A stretch of DNA of 64,000 nucleotides. Source: an uncultured Blautia sp. Its GTDB lineage: Bacteria > Bacillota > Clostridia > Lachnospirales > Lachnospiraceae. A model generated the notes under the pieces. The model ran no database searches. It was not told where the DNA came from and was given only the letters and a program-made list of their open reading frames with translations. Shown here piece by piece: positions 27,317 through 37,430 of this stretch. Position 1 is the first letter of the stretch. Every line of letters starts with the position of its first letter. The DNA is taken from positions 62,001 to 126,000 of the forward strand of contig CATXEA010000004.1 in the NCBI GenBank assembly GCA_958367245.1, read 5' to 3'. Both the position numbers and the translations under genes were made by a program.

Positions 27317-29698
27317 TCATTTTTTGAACTCAACAATCGTTACACCTGCATCGCCTTCTCCAAATTCGCCAAGTCTGAAGGATGCTACATGCTTCTGGCG
27401 CTTCAGGTAGTTATGTACCCCTTTTCTCAGCGCGCCTGTGCCCTTACCATGAACAACACGGACACTCTTGAGATGGGCGATATATGCGTCGTCGAGATAT
27501 TTGTCAAGCTCTGCGATTGCTTCGTCCACAGTTTTTCCCAGAAGGTTGATTTCTGTGGAGATGCTGGAAGATTTTGACATACGTATTTTTCCTGCGCCTG
27601 TGCGCTGCAGGGTGGGCGTTGTGATTTCTGCTTCGTCAACAAGCTCCAGATCGGAGATGTGGACCTTGGAACGGATAATTCCCATCTGTACAAATAAGTA
27701 GCCCTTGGAATCCGGTCGGCTGCTCACAGTACCGTTCAGATTCATGCTGAGGACTTTTACAGACTCTCCAAGAGAAAGGTCTTTGGCAGAAAGTTCTTTT
27801 TTCGGTTTCTTTACGGCTGCGTTTTGAGCCATGCCGGATTCGGCTTTGTTCATGCGCTGGCGGAGTTTCTGGCGTTCTTTTTCCATAGATGCTGTGTCCA
27901 CATGGTCTTTCTGAAATTTGTGGAACATCTTCATGGTCTGGTCAGCGTATTCCTTTGTTTCGCGGAGGATGGCATGCGCCTCCTCATTTGCCTGACGCAG
28001 GATGCGCTCTTTTCGTTCATCCAGTTTTTCCTGTTTGGATTCCAGCTTTTCTTTGAGAGCTTCGATTTCTTTTTTGTATTGTTCAATTTCAGCGCGCTCA
28101 TTTTCAATTGTTATCCGGCTGTTTTCCAAAGAGGTGAGTACGTCCTCAAAAGACTCGTCCTGTTCGCTGATTTGCTCTTTCGCTCTCTCGATAATGTAGT
28201 CCGGAAGCCCAAGCTTGGAAGAGATGGCAAAAGCGTTACTCTTTCCCGGAACACCGATGAGAAGACGGTAGGTGGGGCGCAGAGTTTCTACGTCGAATTC
28301 ACAGCAGCCGTTCTCCACACCCGGAGTAGAAAGGGCGTAAACCTTCAGTTCACTGTAGTGAGTGGTAGCCATTGTACGGATTCCTCTCTCGTGAAGATGG
28401 GAGAGAATGGAAATAGCGAGGGCTGCGCCTTCAGTCGGGTCTGTTCCCGCACCGAGCTCATCAAAGAGGACAAGAGAGTGGGTGTCTGCGTTTTTCAGGA
28501 AAGAAACCACATTTGTCATATGGGAGGAGAAGGTACTTAAGGACTGTTCGATGCTCTGTTCATCTCCGATATCTGCGTAAACCTCGTGGAAAAGGGCAAG
28601 TTCTGAGCGGTCAAGAGCCGGAATATGGAGTCCTGACTGCCCCATCATGGTGAGAAGTCCGACAGTCTTTAAAGAGACGGTCTTACCTCCTGTATTGGGG
28701 CCTGTGATTACAAGAAGATCGAAGTCGTCGCCAAGACGGATGTCAATGGGGACAGCTTTTTTCCTGTCAATGAGAGGATGGCGGGCTTTTTTTAAGTTGA
28801 TGCGTCCTTCGTCATTGAAGAGAGGTTCGTTTCCGTTCATATCCATTGCAAGAGAAGCTCTTGCGAAGATGAAGTCAAGCTGAACCATGATTTCGAGGTC
28901 AGCTTTGATAAGCTCGCCGTGGACAGCCGTCTGTTCGCTGAGACTGGCAAGGATTACTTCGATTTCCTTTTGTTCTTTTAATTCCAGTTCACGGATGTCG
29001 TTATTCAGTTTTACGATTGCCATAGGCTCGATAAACAGGGTGGAACCTGTAGAGGACTGGTCGTGTACCATGCCCGGAACCTGACCCTTGTATTCGGATT
29101 TTACAGGAATGCAGTAGCGTCCGTTTCTCATGGTGATTACTGCGTCCTGAAGGTAATTGCGGGCGCTGCCGCTTACCAGAGAGGAAAGCTGTGTGTGTAT
29201 TTTGTCATTGGCTGCTTTCATGCTCCTGCGAATCTGGCGCAGAGCGCTGCTTGCATCGTCGCTGATTTCGTCCTCAGACAGGATACATCTGCGGATTTCC
29301 GTGGAAAGGGGAGTCAGCGGTTCCAGTGCGCTGAACATACCGTCAAGGGAATCCGGCAGGGAATCGCTTCTGTCATTTCGTGAATAAGCTTTTACACGGT
29401 TTACATTTTCCAGAAGGCTGCAAATAGAAAGAAGCTCTGTGATTCCCAGAGCGCTGCCGATTTCCAGTCTTTTCAGTGAACCGCGCACGTCTTTCACACT
29501 GCCAAAGGAAATGTTGCCTTTCTGAAAGAGGCGGGTAAGCGCATCCTTCGTCTGTGTCTGCATGTGACGGATTTCCTCAAGATCAGTGGACGGAGTAAGC
29601 TTTCGGCAAAGCTCTTTGCCCATGAAAGAGGATGCTTTATCTGTGAGCATATCAATAATCTTGTAGTATTCCAATGCTTTATATGCTTTTTGATTCAT
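27317..29698 (-). CDS. mutS2: endonuclease MutS2 (Smr-domain MutS homologue)
   Basis: 793 residues, standard size. The MutS core has Walker A ITGPNTGGKTVSLK and Walker B LVLFDELGAGTDPTEGAAL, followed by a long coiled coil of about 130 residues (EIEQYKKEIEALKEKLESK). A KOW-like linker leads to the C-terminal Smr nuclease domain with LLGKTVDEAIAEL and VRVVHGKGTGALRKGV. MutS2 suppresses recombination and is also known to act on collided ribosomes in Bacillus. Start ATG at 29698 has TAGGAGACATAT ahead. It is the first gene of the regulator-kinase operon. Confidence 0.96.
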   Translation of the reverse strand: MNQKAYKALEYYKIIDMLTDKASSFMGKELCRKLTPSTDLEEIRHMQTQTKDALTRLFQKGNISFGSVKDVRGSLKRLEIGSALGITELLSICSLLENVNRVKAYSRNDRSDSLPDSLDGMFSALEPLTPLSTEIRRCILSEDEISDDASSALRQIRRSMKAANDKIHTQLSSLVSGSARNYLQDAVITMRNGRYCIPVKSEYKGQVPGMVHDQSSTGSTLFIEPMAIVKLNNDIRELELKEQKEIEVILASLSEQTAVHGELIKADLEIMVQLDFIFARASLAMDMNGNEPLFNDEGRINLKKARHPLIDRKKAVPIDIRLGDDFDLLVITGPNTGGKTVSLKTVGLLTMMGQSGLHIPALDRSELALFHEVYADIGDEQSIEQSLSTFSSHMTNVVSFLKNADTHSLVLFDELGAGTDPTEGAALAISILSHLHERGIRTMATTHYSELKVYALSTPGVENGCCEFDVETLRPTYRLLIGVPGKSNAFAISSKLGLPDYIIERAKEQISEQDESFEDVLTSLENSRITIENERAEIEQYKKEIEALKEKLESKQEKLDERKERILRQANEEAHAILRETKEYADQTMKMFHKFQKDHVDTASMEKERQKLRQRMNKAESGMAQNAAVKKPKKELSAKDLSLGESVKVLSMNLNGTVSSRPDSKGYLFVQMGIIRSKVHISDLELVDEAEITTPTLQRTGAGKIRMSKSSSISTEINLLGKTVDEAIAELDKYLDDAYIAHLKSVRVVHGKGTGALRKGVHNYLKRQKHVASFRLGEFGEGDAGVTIVEFKK

Positions 29699-29986
29699 AT
29701 ATGTCTCCTAAATTTTGTTGTTCTGTAATACTGTGTATTGTATAAAAGGGTAAAAAACCCTCATTATTAGTTTACACGATTTTGGGTGGAAATGGAAGAT
29801 GGATTAATAAGAATTATTATTTGGGAATAAAAATCTGGGGAATAGGATTTGCTGTTCTAATAAAACTTATTTAATTTGTCGGGTGATTTTTTGAATTTAT
29901 TCAGATTTTATTTTTCTTATTTATAATATATAATCAAAGTATTTAACTTGAAATTAATAACAAAAGAGGAGTTTAGGAGGCGTGAA
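29699..29986. promoter_or_regulatory. divergent intergenic region between mutS2 and the xylan locus
   Basis: 288 AT-rich bases. Toward xylan genes a TATAAT at 29929-29934 has only a poor -35 (TTTTAT), as often seen at activator-dependent promoters. Toward mutS2 a TATACAAT-like box lies near 29733-29742. A small hairpin AGGGT/ACCCT (about 29746-29760) is present. I see no gene in it. Confidence 0.35.
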
Positions 29987-31171
29987 ATGAAGACGTTAAT
30001 AACAATAAAAAAGTGTTTTGCACAGAAATCTGTAGTAGGTGGGAAAGCGGGGGTGGCACTCATGTCAGATATGCTTAGTGATAAAAATATTATGAAGCTG
30101 GTAACAACCCACTACAATAGTATTACATGTGAAAATGAGATGAAACCGGAAGCGATTTTGGGTAAGACACCGGTATACATGACTGACTCAGAAGGAAATA
30201 TATGCTTTGATGAGTGTGGAAGTCCGGTTTTAAAGCTTGATTTCAGAAGAGCTGATAAAATTATGGATTATGTAAGAAATTATAATGAAAAAAATCCGGA
30301 TGATAAGATACAGGTAAGAGGACACGTATTAGTATGGCATTCTCAGACTCCAGATTGGTTTTTTCGAGAAGAATATGACAGCCGAAAAACATATGTTTCT
30401 AAAGAAAAAATGATTAAACGCCTTGAAAAATATATCCGGGATGTAATTTTACATTATGATGGGGAAAGCAGTCCATATCGGGGGATTATTTATGCATGGG
30501 ATGTAGTAAATGAACAGATTGAACCTGATGATCTTCAGCCATCTGTTAATCCCGGAGCTTTACGATTTACATGCAGCGGAGAAAATACAAACTGGTACAA
30601 TATTTTTCAGGGGGATACCAGTTATATTACCCAGGCATTTGTATTTGCCAATCGATATGCACCGAAAAACATTAAACTTTTTTATAATGATTACAATGAT
30701 GCAGAGCCTATAAAGAGGGAGGCTATATGCAATTTACTCAGAGAGATTAAAGAAACAGAAGGTGCACGAATTGATGGAATGGGAATGCAGGCACATTATC
30801 ATATGGATTGTCCATCGATTGAACTGATAAAAGAAGCGGTATGCAAGTATTCTTCTATCGTTGAAGAAATACAGTTTACTGAATTTGACGTACAGTCGAG
30901 CAGAGGATATGATGGAAGTGATAAAGAGACAGAATTGGAACTTCAAGGAGAACGATATAAAGAAATTTTTCAGACGATATATGCGCTTGATAAACAGGAT
31001 GAAATTCATATCACGGGAGTTACATTTTGGGGAACTCATGACGGAGCTTCCTGGTTACAGGATACTTCTGTAGTCGGAGGAGGGGCGGATGGAAAAAGAC
31101 CTCAGATGCCATTACCATTTGACAATGATTGTAACGTGAAACCTTCCTATTGGGGGATTATAGACGCATAA
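29987..31171 (+). CDS. intracellular GH10 endo-beta-1,4-xylanase
   Basis: 394 residues, a lone GH10 catalytic domain. The acid/base is E176 in WDVVNE and the nucleophile E299 in QFTEFDVQSS; VRGHVLVWHSQTPDWFF and a final VTFWGTHDGASWLQ complete the fold. There is no signal peptide, so it should act in the cytoplasm on imported xylo-oligosaccharides. The ATG at 29987 follows TTAGGAGG; a TTG 39 bases upstream would add a non-homologous head. First gene of the xylan locus, followed 60 bases later by the sensor kinase. Confidence 0.93.
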   Translation: MKTLITIKKCFAQKSVVGGKAGVALMSDMLSDKNIMKLVTTHYNSITCENEMKPEAILGKTPVYMTDSEGNICFDECGSPVLKLDFRRADKIMDYVRNYNEKNPDDKIQVRGHVLVWHSQTPDWFFREEYDSRKTYVSKEKMIKRLEKYIRDVILHYDGESSPYRGIIYAWDVVNEQIEPDDLQPSVNPGALRFTCSGENTNWYNIFQGDTSYITQAFVFANRYAPKNIKLFYNDYNDAEPIKREAICNLLREIKETEGARIDGMGMQAHYHMDCPSIELIKEAVCKYSSIVEEIQFTEFDVQSSRGYDGSDKETELELQGERYKEIFQTIYALDKQDEIHITGVTFWGTHDGASWLQDTSVVGGGADGKRPQMPLPFDNDCNVKPSYWGIIDA

Positions 31172-31230
31172 ATGCTTCAGGCAGCGGTACACGGATTTAC
31201 GAAAAATAAAATCAAGAGGAGGAGGCGGAA

Positions 31231-33006
31231 GTGAAATTCACATTAGAAAAACTTACAAGGCGGATTGATAACTTTTCAATTCGAAAAAAGATGATTTTAA
31301 TCTATATCTTTTGTATGCTCCTGCCAATCACATTGACAGACGGGGCAATTATTTATACAGTTGTGCATACAGAGGAGCAGTTGCAAAAATCTGAATTGGA
31401 AGATGTTGCGGATGCAGTTAATAACCAGTTTTTTTATGATGTAGATACTGTTTCAAAAGTGGCAAAAAGAATATATTCTAATCAGTATATTAATGACTTT
31501 CTTGAAGCGGAATATATAAATCCATTTGACTATGTTGTTCATTATCAAAAATTTTTTAAGGACACGCTTTTTCAAAGCTGGGATATGACCGGAAATTCGA
31601 CTATATCAATGTATACGGATAATACCACGATTGTAAGTGGTGGAACAGTGAAAAATCTGAATCTGGTCAAAGATAGCGAGTGGTATCAGGAAATGGATGA
31701 AAATAATGTGGAGCAAATATTATATTTTGCATATGAGCCAGATGTACCTGGAGCAGTAATGGATCCGGAAAGACACGTATATTTTGTCAAGAAGATGAAT
31801 TATTACGGCGGTGGACGTTCGGAAAAACTTTTAAAGATTGAAATGGATTACAGTACAATAAATAGAAAACTTCGCAGTTTAAACTATGATATGCCAGTGT
31901 ATATATGCCATGACGACAGGATTATATTTTCAAATCAGGAAGGTGAGAATATAGGAGATCCATATGAACGGTTTTCAACATCAGGGAAAGTAAAGTGCGT
32001 AAAAGAAAGTATTATTTATGGTGCAGATATGAAAATATACGTGATGCGACCGGAAACGGTTCTTGCCGATAAATTGACGGAGAAGCTTCCCATGTTACTT
32101 GTACTTATTTTGATTAATATTATTTTCCCATTGATTATGGTGTTGCTGCTGAATCGTTCATTAACTGTGCGGATTACCAGACTGAGTAGCATTTTCAGGA
32201 ATACGGAAGATGAAAATCTGGTTGAGATAAAAGATGTTATCGCAAAAGACGAGATAGGAGATCTTATGCGGAATTATAACAAGATGGCATCCCGTATAAA
32301 GACTTTAGTAAAAATTGTATATAGAAACCGTATACATGAACAGGAAATAACAGTAGCAAGACAAAAGGCGGAACTTCTTGCATTGAGAAGTCAGATTAAT
32401 CCACATTTTCTTTTTAATGCGCTTGAAAGTATACGGATGCACAGCGTAATAAGAAAGGAAAAAACTACAGCAGAGATGGTCGAAAAGCTTGCTGTTATGC
32501 AGAGACAGTACGTAGACTGGGGTGAGGATCTTATAGAGGTAAGGCAGGAAATGGAGATTGTCGGTAATTATATGGATTTACAGCAATATAGATTTGGCTC
32601 CAGACTGTCATATGAGATAGAGGTGGAAGAGGAATGCCTTTATCAGAAGATTCCAAAGCTTACAATTGTGACATTTGCCGAAAATGCATGTGTGCATGGA
32701 ATAGAGAAAAAAACTACATCGGGATGGGTGTTTATCCGTGTGTATAGAGATGGTGGTCAAATGTGTATAGAAGTAGAAGATACAGGCAGTGGCATGACAG
32801 ATGAAGAGTTTGACAGGCTGCGGAAGAAAATGGAAAATGCATGTATTGATTTACTAGAGACTGAAAAAGGAGTAGGTATTATTAACGCTTGTCTGAGGTT
32901 GAAAATAATGTCGGACAGTAAGGTACAGTTTGAGTTAAGTGGAGAAGAAGGTACAGGTACGATAGTTCTTATACGCCTGCCGTTTTTTGAAGGAGATAAA
33001 AGGTGA
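31231..33006 (+). CDS. YesM-type sensor histidine kinase
   Basis: 591 residues. TM1 at about 21-45, a large extracellular Cache-like sensor domain, TM2 at about 288-310, HAMP, then the His_kinase signature with H392 in INPHFLFNALESI and a HATPase end (FAENACVHGIEKK, VEDTGSGM). This class couples extracellular sugar sensing, often through a binding protein, to an AraC-type regulator. AAGAGGAGG precedes the GTG at 31231. The gene ends 4 bases before the regulator start, so the two are coupled. Ligand is probably a xylan breakdown product, from context only. Confidence 0.92.
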   Translation: MKFTLEKLTRRIDNFSIRKKMILIYIFCMLLPITLTDGAIIYTVVHTEEQLQKSELEDVADAVNNQFFYDVDTVSKVAKRIYSNQYINDFLEAEYINPFDYVVHYQKFFKDTLFQSWDMTGNSTISMYTDNTTIVSGGTVKNLNLVKDSEWYQEMDENNVEQILYFAYEPDVPGAVMDPERHVYFVKKMNYYGGGRSEKLLKIEMDYSTINRKLRSLNYDMPVYICHDDRIIFSNQEGENIGDPYERFSTSGKVKCVKESIIYGADMKIYVMRPETVLADKLTEKLPMLLVLILINIIFPLIMVLLLNRSLTVRITRLSSIFRNTEDENLVEIKDVIAKDEIGDLMRNYNKMASRIKTLVKIVYRNRIHEQEITVARQKAELLALRSQINPHFLFNALESIRMHSVIRKEKTTAEMVEKLAVMQRQYVDWGEDLIEVRQEMEIVGNYMDLQQYRFGSRLSYEIEVEEECLYQKIPKLTIVTFAENACVHGIEKKTTSGWVFIRVYRDGGQMCIEVEDTGSGMTDEEFDRLRKKMENACIDLLETEKGVGIINACLRLKIMSDSKVQFELSGEEGTGTIVLIRLPFFEGDKR

Positions 33007-33010
33007 TAAT

Positions 33011-34609
33011 ATGTTGAGAGTGTTATTGGTAGACGATGAACCATTCATACTTCGTGGTATGGAAGAGTTGATAGACTGGAAACAGGAAGGATTTGAGATT
33101 GCAGGAACGGTGTCAAATGGTGAGGAGGCTTTCTGCTTTTTGGAAAATAATAATATTGACCTTATTTTGGCTGATATTAAGATGCCGATTATGGATGGGC
33201 TTGAACTTTTAAGAATGATTCGTACTTCTGAAAGTCATAAGGATGTTTTTTTTATTATTTTAAGCGGATATGCTGATTTTCAGTATGCTCAAGAAGCAAT
33301 AAAGTATACATGCACAGATTATATTTTAAAACCAGTAGAAAAGGATAAGCTGATTCAGGCACTCAGGAAAGTAAGAGGAATTAAAAATATAAAGCTGGAA
33401 AGAGACAGAGAGACAAAAAAATTAGAGAACGCTTATCTGGCTAGAACACTTATTTCTATCATACAGGGAAGGTTTGATACTGCGATGGTTGAGTATGTCC
33501 GTCAGCATATACGTTTATCGAAAGGAATAAGGTATGTTGAAATTTTGATTGATGGGAATGATTACGACGGAGAGTTTGAGGACACTGTAAGTCGGGCAAA
33601 TCAGATACTGTTATATAAGACATGCATAGATTATCTTCAAGATGACAGCGGTCATTGTGTGATGGATGTTTCGATACAGGAAAAAGTTTATGATGTTGGT
33701 TTCCTGTTATGCAGATATATGTATGAATCATCGGATATAAAGGAATATCTGGCAAATTTTATGAAGTATTTGAGGGAGATGTTGGGACTTCAGGTAATCA
33801 TGATTGTTGGAAAAGAAGTAAAAAATCTGGAAGAAACAGCAAAGTCATACAGTACATCACGTATGGTCAGATCTTTTCAGGGATTCAGAGAGAAAAAGAA
33901 TATCTATTACTATGAAGAAGAGATTCAGGTCCATACCCCTGGAATCATGCTCTGCAAAAATAGTCTGGATATTTTACTTAATGCTGTTGAACAAAATAAT
34001 CATTCGGATATCATGAAAGCTGTTGACAGCTTTTATAAAGAGATGAGACAACGGGAAGTATCTGATGAAATTATGAGGCTGAATGTTAATTATCTGCTAT
34101 TCCAACTTTTGCATCTGGCACTGGAATTGGATGATACGGTGAACCAGGAAGAAATATTGAGAATGATTAGTGAAGGAACCTTTAAGGATGGTGTTCTGAG
34201 AGGAAGTAAAGCACATCTTTGCAGAGTAGCTTGCGAATATGGGGATTATCTGGCTCAAATGCGGGAAGATTCTTCATGTGGAATACTCATGAAAATAGAA
34301 AAAGAGGTCAGAGAGCGGTATGCGGATAATCTGACTCTTAAAGAGCTTAGTGAAAAATATTATGTAAACAGTGCATATTTGGGGCAGCTCTTTAGAAAGA
34401 GATTTGGACAGTCGTTTAAGGATTATCTGAACCATTGCAGAATAGAGCAGGCTTGTCAGCTATTGCTTAGGACTGATAAAAAAATCTATCAGATTGCGGA
34501 GACGGTAGGATACCACGATTTGGACTATTTTGTAAACAGGTTTATCTCTGTGAAAGGCTGTACTCCGGCAAAATTTCGTAAACAGGCAAGAGATTATGGT
34601 AAACAATAA
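33011..34609 (+). CDS. YesN-type response regulator with AraC HTH
   Basis: 532 residues. Receiver domain with D55 in LILADIKMPIMDG, a long middle region of about 300 residues, and a C-terminal AraC/XylS double helix-turn-helix (LTLKELSEKYYVNSAYLGQLFRKRFGQSFKDYLNHCRIEQA, IYQIAETVGYHDLDYFVNRF). The ATG at 33011 has AAAAGGTGATAAT ahead. It most likely activates the transporter and hydrolase genes downstream. Its stop codon lies beside an inverted repeat that could be one of its targets. Confidence 0.93.
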   Translation: MLRVLLVDDEPFILRGMEELIDWKQEGFEIAGTVSNGEEAFCFLENNNIDLILADIKMPIMDGLELLRMIRTSESHKDVFFIILSGYADFQYAQEAIKYTCTDYILKPVEKDKLIQALRKVRGIKNIKLERDRETKKLENAYLARTLISIIQGRFDTAMVEYVRQHIRLSKGIRYVEILIDGNDYDGEFEDTVSRANQILLYKTCIDYLQDDSGHCVMDVSIQEKVYDVGFLLCRYMYESSDIKEYLANFMKYLREMLGLQVIMIVGKEVKNLEETAKSYSTSRMVRSFQGFREKKNIYYYEEEIQVHTPGIMLCKNSLDILLNAVEQNNHSDIMKAVDSFYKEMRQREVSDEIMRLNVNYLLFQLLHLALELDDTVNQEEILRMISEGTFKDGVLRGSKAHLCRVACEYGDYLAQMREDSSCGILMKIEKEVRERYADNLTLKELSEKYYVNSAYLGQLFRKRFGQSFKDYLNHCRIEQACQLLLRTDKKIYQIAETVGYHDLDYFVNRFISVKGCTPAKFRKQARDYGKQ

Positions 34610-34662
34610 GGAATTAAATTCATCAGGGGAAAGTTCTATATTTTGCCATGCTGTTTACCATA
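34595..34662. repeat. inverted repeat upstream of the binding-protein gene
   Basis: Perfect 11-base arms TATGGTAAACA (34595-34605) and TGTTTACCATA (34652-34662), 46 bases apart. The left arm runs into the regulator's stop codon. No T-run follows, so it is not a simple terminator. It could be an operator pair or an mRNA stem ahead of the highly expressed binding protein. Confidence 0.5.
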
Positions 34663-34728
34663 GTTTATCCGATTCTAATTGAGCGGTGCTTTGCTAAAAT
34701 AATGTTATCAAGCTTAAGGAGGAAAGTT

Positions 34729-36393
34729 ATGAAAGTAAAAAAAGTAACGGGAATATTGACAGCATCCGTACTTTCAGTGTCATTACTTGCCGGATGCGGT
34801 GGTGATTCAAAAAGTAAAAATGGAGACGGCGTCAAAGAATTTACAGCATTTTTTGCCGTACCGGGAGCAGAAATCAATGATGACAATGAAATTCAGCAAA
34901 TCATCGCAGAAAAGACTGGTGCGAAAGTGGATGAGACATGGCTTACAGGTCAGACTGCTTCAGAAGCAGTAGGTACTTTAATTGCCGGAGGAGAATATCC
35001 GGATTTCATTGATGGTGGGGATGCAATGGGGCAACTTTACGAGGCAGGAGCGCTTGTACCGATTGATGAATATCTGGACAACTACCCGAATATTAAGGCG
35101 TATTATTCTGAGGAAGAATGGAATAAGCTGAAGCAGGATGACGGGCATATTTATTGGATTCAACAATTTCAGAATATAAAGGGCGAAGAAAAAGCTACTA
35201 CACATAATGATGAAGCATTCTGGATTCAGACACGAGTATTGGAATGGGCGGGATATCCGGAAATAAATACATTGGACGAGTATTTTGAACTTCTGGAAAA
35301 CTATATAGAGGCAAATCCGGAAATGGAAGATGGAACGGAAAATATTGCATACACAATTTTGTGTGAAGACTGGAGATATTATTGCCTTGAAAATGCACCG
35401 CAATTTCTGGATGGTTATCCAAATGATGGATCTGTAATCGTTGATCCGGACGAATTAAAAATTATTGATTATAATACAACGGATACTGCAAAAAGATATT
35501 TCAAAAAATTAAATGAGGAATATCAGAAAGGATATGTTGACCCTGAATCTTTTACCCAGACTTACGATGAATATATTGCGAAACTTTCCACAGGGCGTGT
35601 ACTGGGAATGGTCGATCAGTGGTGGAACTTCGCATATAATGTAAACGATTCTTTGAAACAACAGGGACTTGATGAGAAGGGCTGCAGTTATGTACCTCTT
35701 CCGATTACTATTGATGAAGGAATCAAAAATCAGTGGCACAATTCAGGCGGTGCTCTGAATGTAGGTTCTGGTCTTGCAATTACAACAAGCTGTGAAGATG
35801 TAGAAGGTGCGCTTCAGTTTATTGATGATCTGCTCAGTCAGGAAATTCATAACCTGAGGTTTTGGGGAAAAGAAGATATTGATTATAAAGTAGACGATGA
35901 AGGCTTATTTTACCGTACCGAAGAGCAGAGAATACAGGCGGCTGATACGGCGTATAAGGCATCACATCTTTGTTCATATTCTTATTTTCCGTCCTATAAA
36001 GGAACCAGTGATGATGGTATTAATGCAAACTGGCCGGATGAGCAGCCGGGAGAGTTTTTTGACAGTCTGAACTCCTCTGTACAGAAATGTTTTGAAGCAT
36101 ATGGTGTTGACACATATGTAGAGATGCTGGGAACAAGCGAGGCACCCGGTCCATGGTATCCCATGTATTCATTTTCAAATGCTATGACAACAAGTACACC
36201 AGGAGGCGTGGCATGGACGAAAATGGGAGAAATTAAACATGAGTATCTCCCGAGAGTTGTCATGTCAGATGATTTTGAAAGTGAATGGGATACATATATG
36301 GAAGTATATGATGGATGTAATCCACAGATATTCCTTGAAGAGATGCAGGAAGAACTGAATCGCAGAATGGAAGAGGCATCTAAGTTTGAATAG
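34729..36393 (+). CDS. extracellular solute-binding lipoprotein (LplA/YtcQ family)
   Basis: 554 residues. The signal peptide ends in lipobox LLAG-C23, so the mature protein is lipid-anchored outside the membrane. The rest is a family-1 sugar-binding fold; EYPDFIDGGDAMGQLYEAGALVPIDEYLDNYPNIKAYY is characteristic. It would capture xylo-oligosaccharides for the two permeases downstream. AAGGAGG lies 7 bases before the ATG at 34729; the upstream in-frame ATG would spoil the signal peptide. Confidence 0.93.
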   Translation: MKVKKVTGILTASVLSVSLLAGCGGDSKSKNGDGVKEFTAFFAVPGAEINDDNEIQQIIAEKTGAKVDETWLTGQTASEAVGTLIAGGEYPDFIDGGDAMGQLYEAGALVPIDEYLDNYPNIKAYYSEEEWNKLKQDDGHIYWIQQFQNIKGEEKATTHNDEAFWIQTRVLEWAGYPEINTLDEYFELLENYIEANPEMEDGTENIAYTILCEDWRYYCLENAPQFLDGYPNDGSVIVDPDELKIIDYNTTDTAKRYFKKLNEEYQKGYVDPESFTQTYDEYIAKLSTGRVLGMVDQWWNFAYNVNDSLKQQGLDEKGCSYVPLPITIDEGIKNQWHNSGGALNVGSGLAITTSCEDVEGALQFIDDLLSQEIHNLRFWGKEDIDYKVDDEGLFYRTEEQRIQAADTAYKASHLCSYSYFPSYKGTSDDGINANWPDEQPGEFFDSLNSSVQKCFEAYGVDTYVEMLGTSEAPGPWYPMYSFSNAMTTSTPGGVAWTKMGEIKHEYLPRVVMSDDFESEWDTYMEVYDGCNPQIFLEEMQEELNRRMEEASKFE

Positions 36394-36406
36394 AAATTGG
36401 TATACA

Positions 36407-36443
36407 AAACGGGCGGATATGCTACAGGCTTATCTGCCTGTTT
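36407..36443 (+). promoter_or_regulatory. intercistronic hairpin between binding protein and permease
   Basis: A 13-bp stem with two G-U pairs (AAACGGGCGGATA... paired with TATCTGCCTGTTT) and an 11-base loop, with no T-run after it. Such hairpins often protect the upstream binding-protein mRNA, giving it more product than the permeases. Confidence 0.55.
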
Positions 36444-36461
36444 GAAAAATGAGGTGAATGT

Positions 36462-37418
36462 ATGGCTTTTGGAGTAAAAAGAAAAAAAGCAGAAATGACA
36501 GAACAAAAAATCTGTTTTAGCTGGAAGGAGGCAAAACGTCAGAAGGTTCTTTTGATCTGGTCAGGAATTATTGTTATTTATGGTATCATTTTTTACTATC
36601 TCCCTTTGGGAGGCTGGCTGATGGCTTTTCAGAATTATAGACCAATTGATGGTCTTTTTCATTCTGAGTTCGTCGGTCTGCAGAAATTCCAGCAGCTTTT
36701 TTCAGATGCAACATTTTTACGAGTGATACGAAACACACTTGCGATGGGTGTGATTAATTTGGTGGTGACGTTTGTTGCAGCGATTGCTTTTGCCATTCTT
36801 CTTAATGAAGTACGCAATGCATTTGGAAAAAAGACGGTGCAGACGATTTCATATCTTCCACATTTTCTATCATGGATTATTGTAACAGGAATCATCCATG
36901 ACGCATTGTCTGGAACTGGAATTATTAACGAGTTGCTTGTGAATTTCAATATTATTGATCAGCCGATTAATTTTTTTGCTCATAAGAAATATTTCTGGCC
37001 GATTGTAGCATTTGCAAATGTATGGAAGGAAACAGGATGGAATGCAATCATATATTTAGCTGCAATTACATCTATCGATCCTTCGCTTTATGAGGCGGCA
37101 TCTATTGATGGAGCAGGAAGATGGGCGAAAATTAAACATGTAACTCTTCCGGGAATAAGACCAACAATTATGATTCTTCTCCTTATGAATGTCGGAAATG
37201 TATTGAACGCCGGTTTTGAAATCCAGTATCTGTTAGGAAATGGTCTTGTACAGGGAGTCTCCCAGACGATTGATATCTATGTTTTGAATTGGGGAATTAG
37301 CCAGGGTGACTTTTCAATTGGTACAGCGGCAGGTATATTCAAGAGCGTGGTAAGTATTATTCTGATTGTGATAGCAAACCAGATTGCCAAACGGAATGGC
37401 GATGAAAGGTTATTCTAA
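36462..37418 (+). CDS. sugar ABC transporter permease (LplB family)
   Basis: 318 residues with six membrane helices. The coupling EAA loop reads DPSLYEAASIDGAGRWAKIKHVTLPGIRPT, where the ATPase would dock. The first helix follows a basic cytoplasmic head. GAGGTGAATGT precedes the ATG. With its neighbours it forms the membrane part of an oligosaccharide importer. No ATPase gene is in the window, so a shared MsmX-type ATPase is expected. Confidence 0.93.
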   Translation: MAFGVKRKKAEMTEQKICFSWKEAKRQKVLLIWSGIIVIYGIIFYYLPLGGWLMAFQNYRPIDGLFHSEFVGLQKFQQLFSDATFLRVIRNTLAMGVINLVVTFVAAIAFAILLNEVRNAFGKKTVQTISYLPHFLSWIIVTGIIHDALSGTGIINELLVNFNIIDQPINFFAHKKYFWPIVAFANVWKETGWNAIIYLAAITSIDPSLYEAASIDGAGRWAKIKHVTLPGIRPTIMILLLMNVGNVLNAGFEIQYLLGNGLVQGVSQTIDIYVLNWGISQGDFSIGTAAGIFKSVVSIILIVIANQIAKRNGDERLF

Positions 37419-37430
37419 GGAGGGCTTAAG

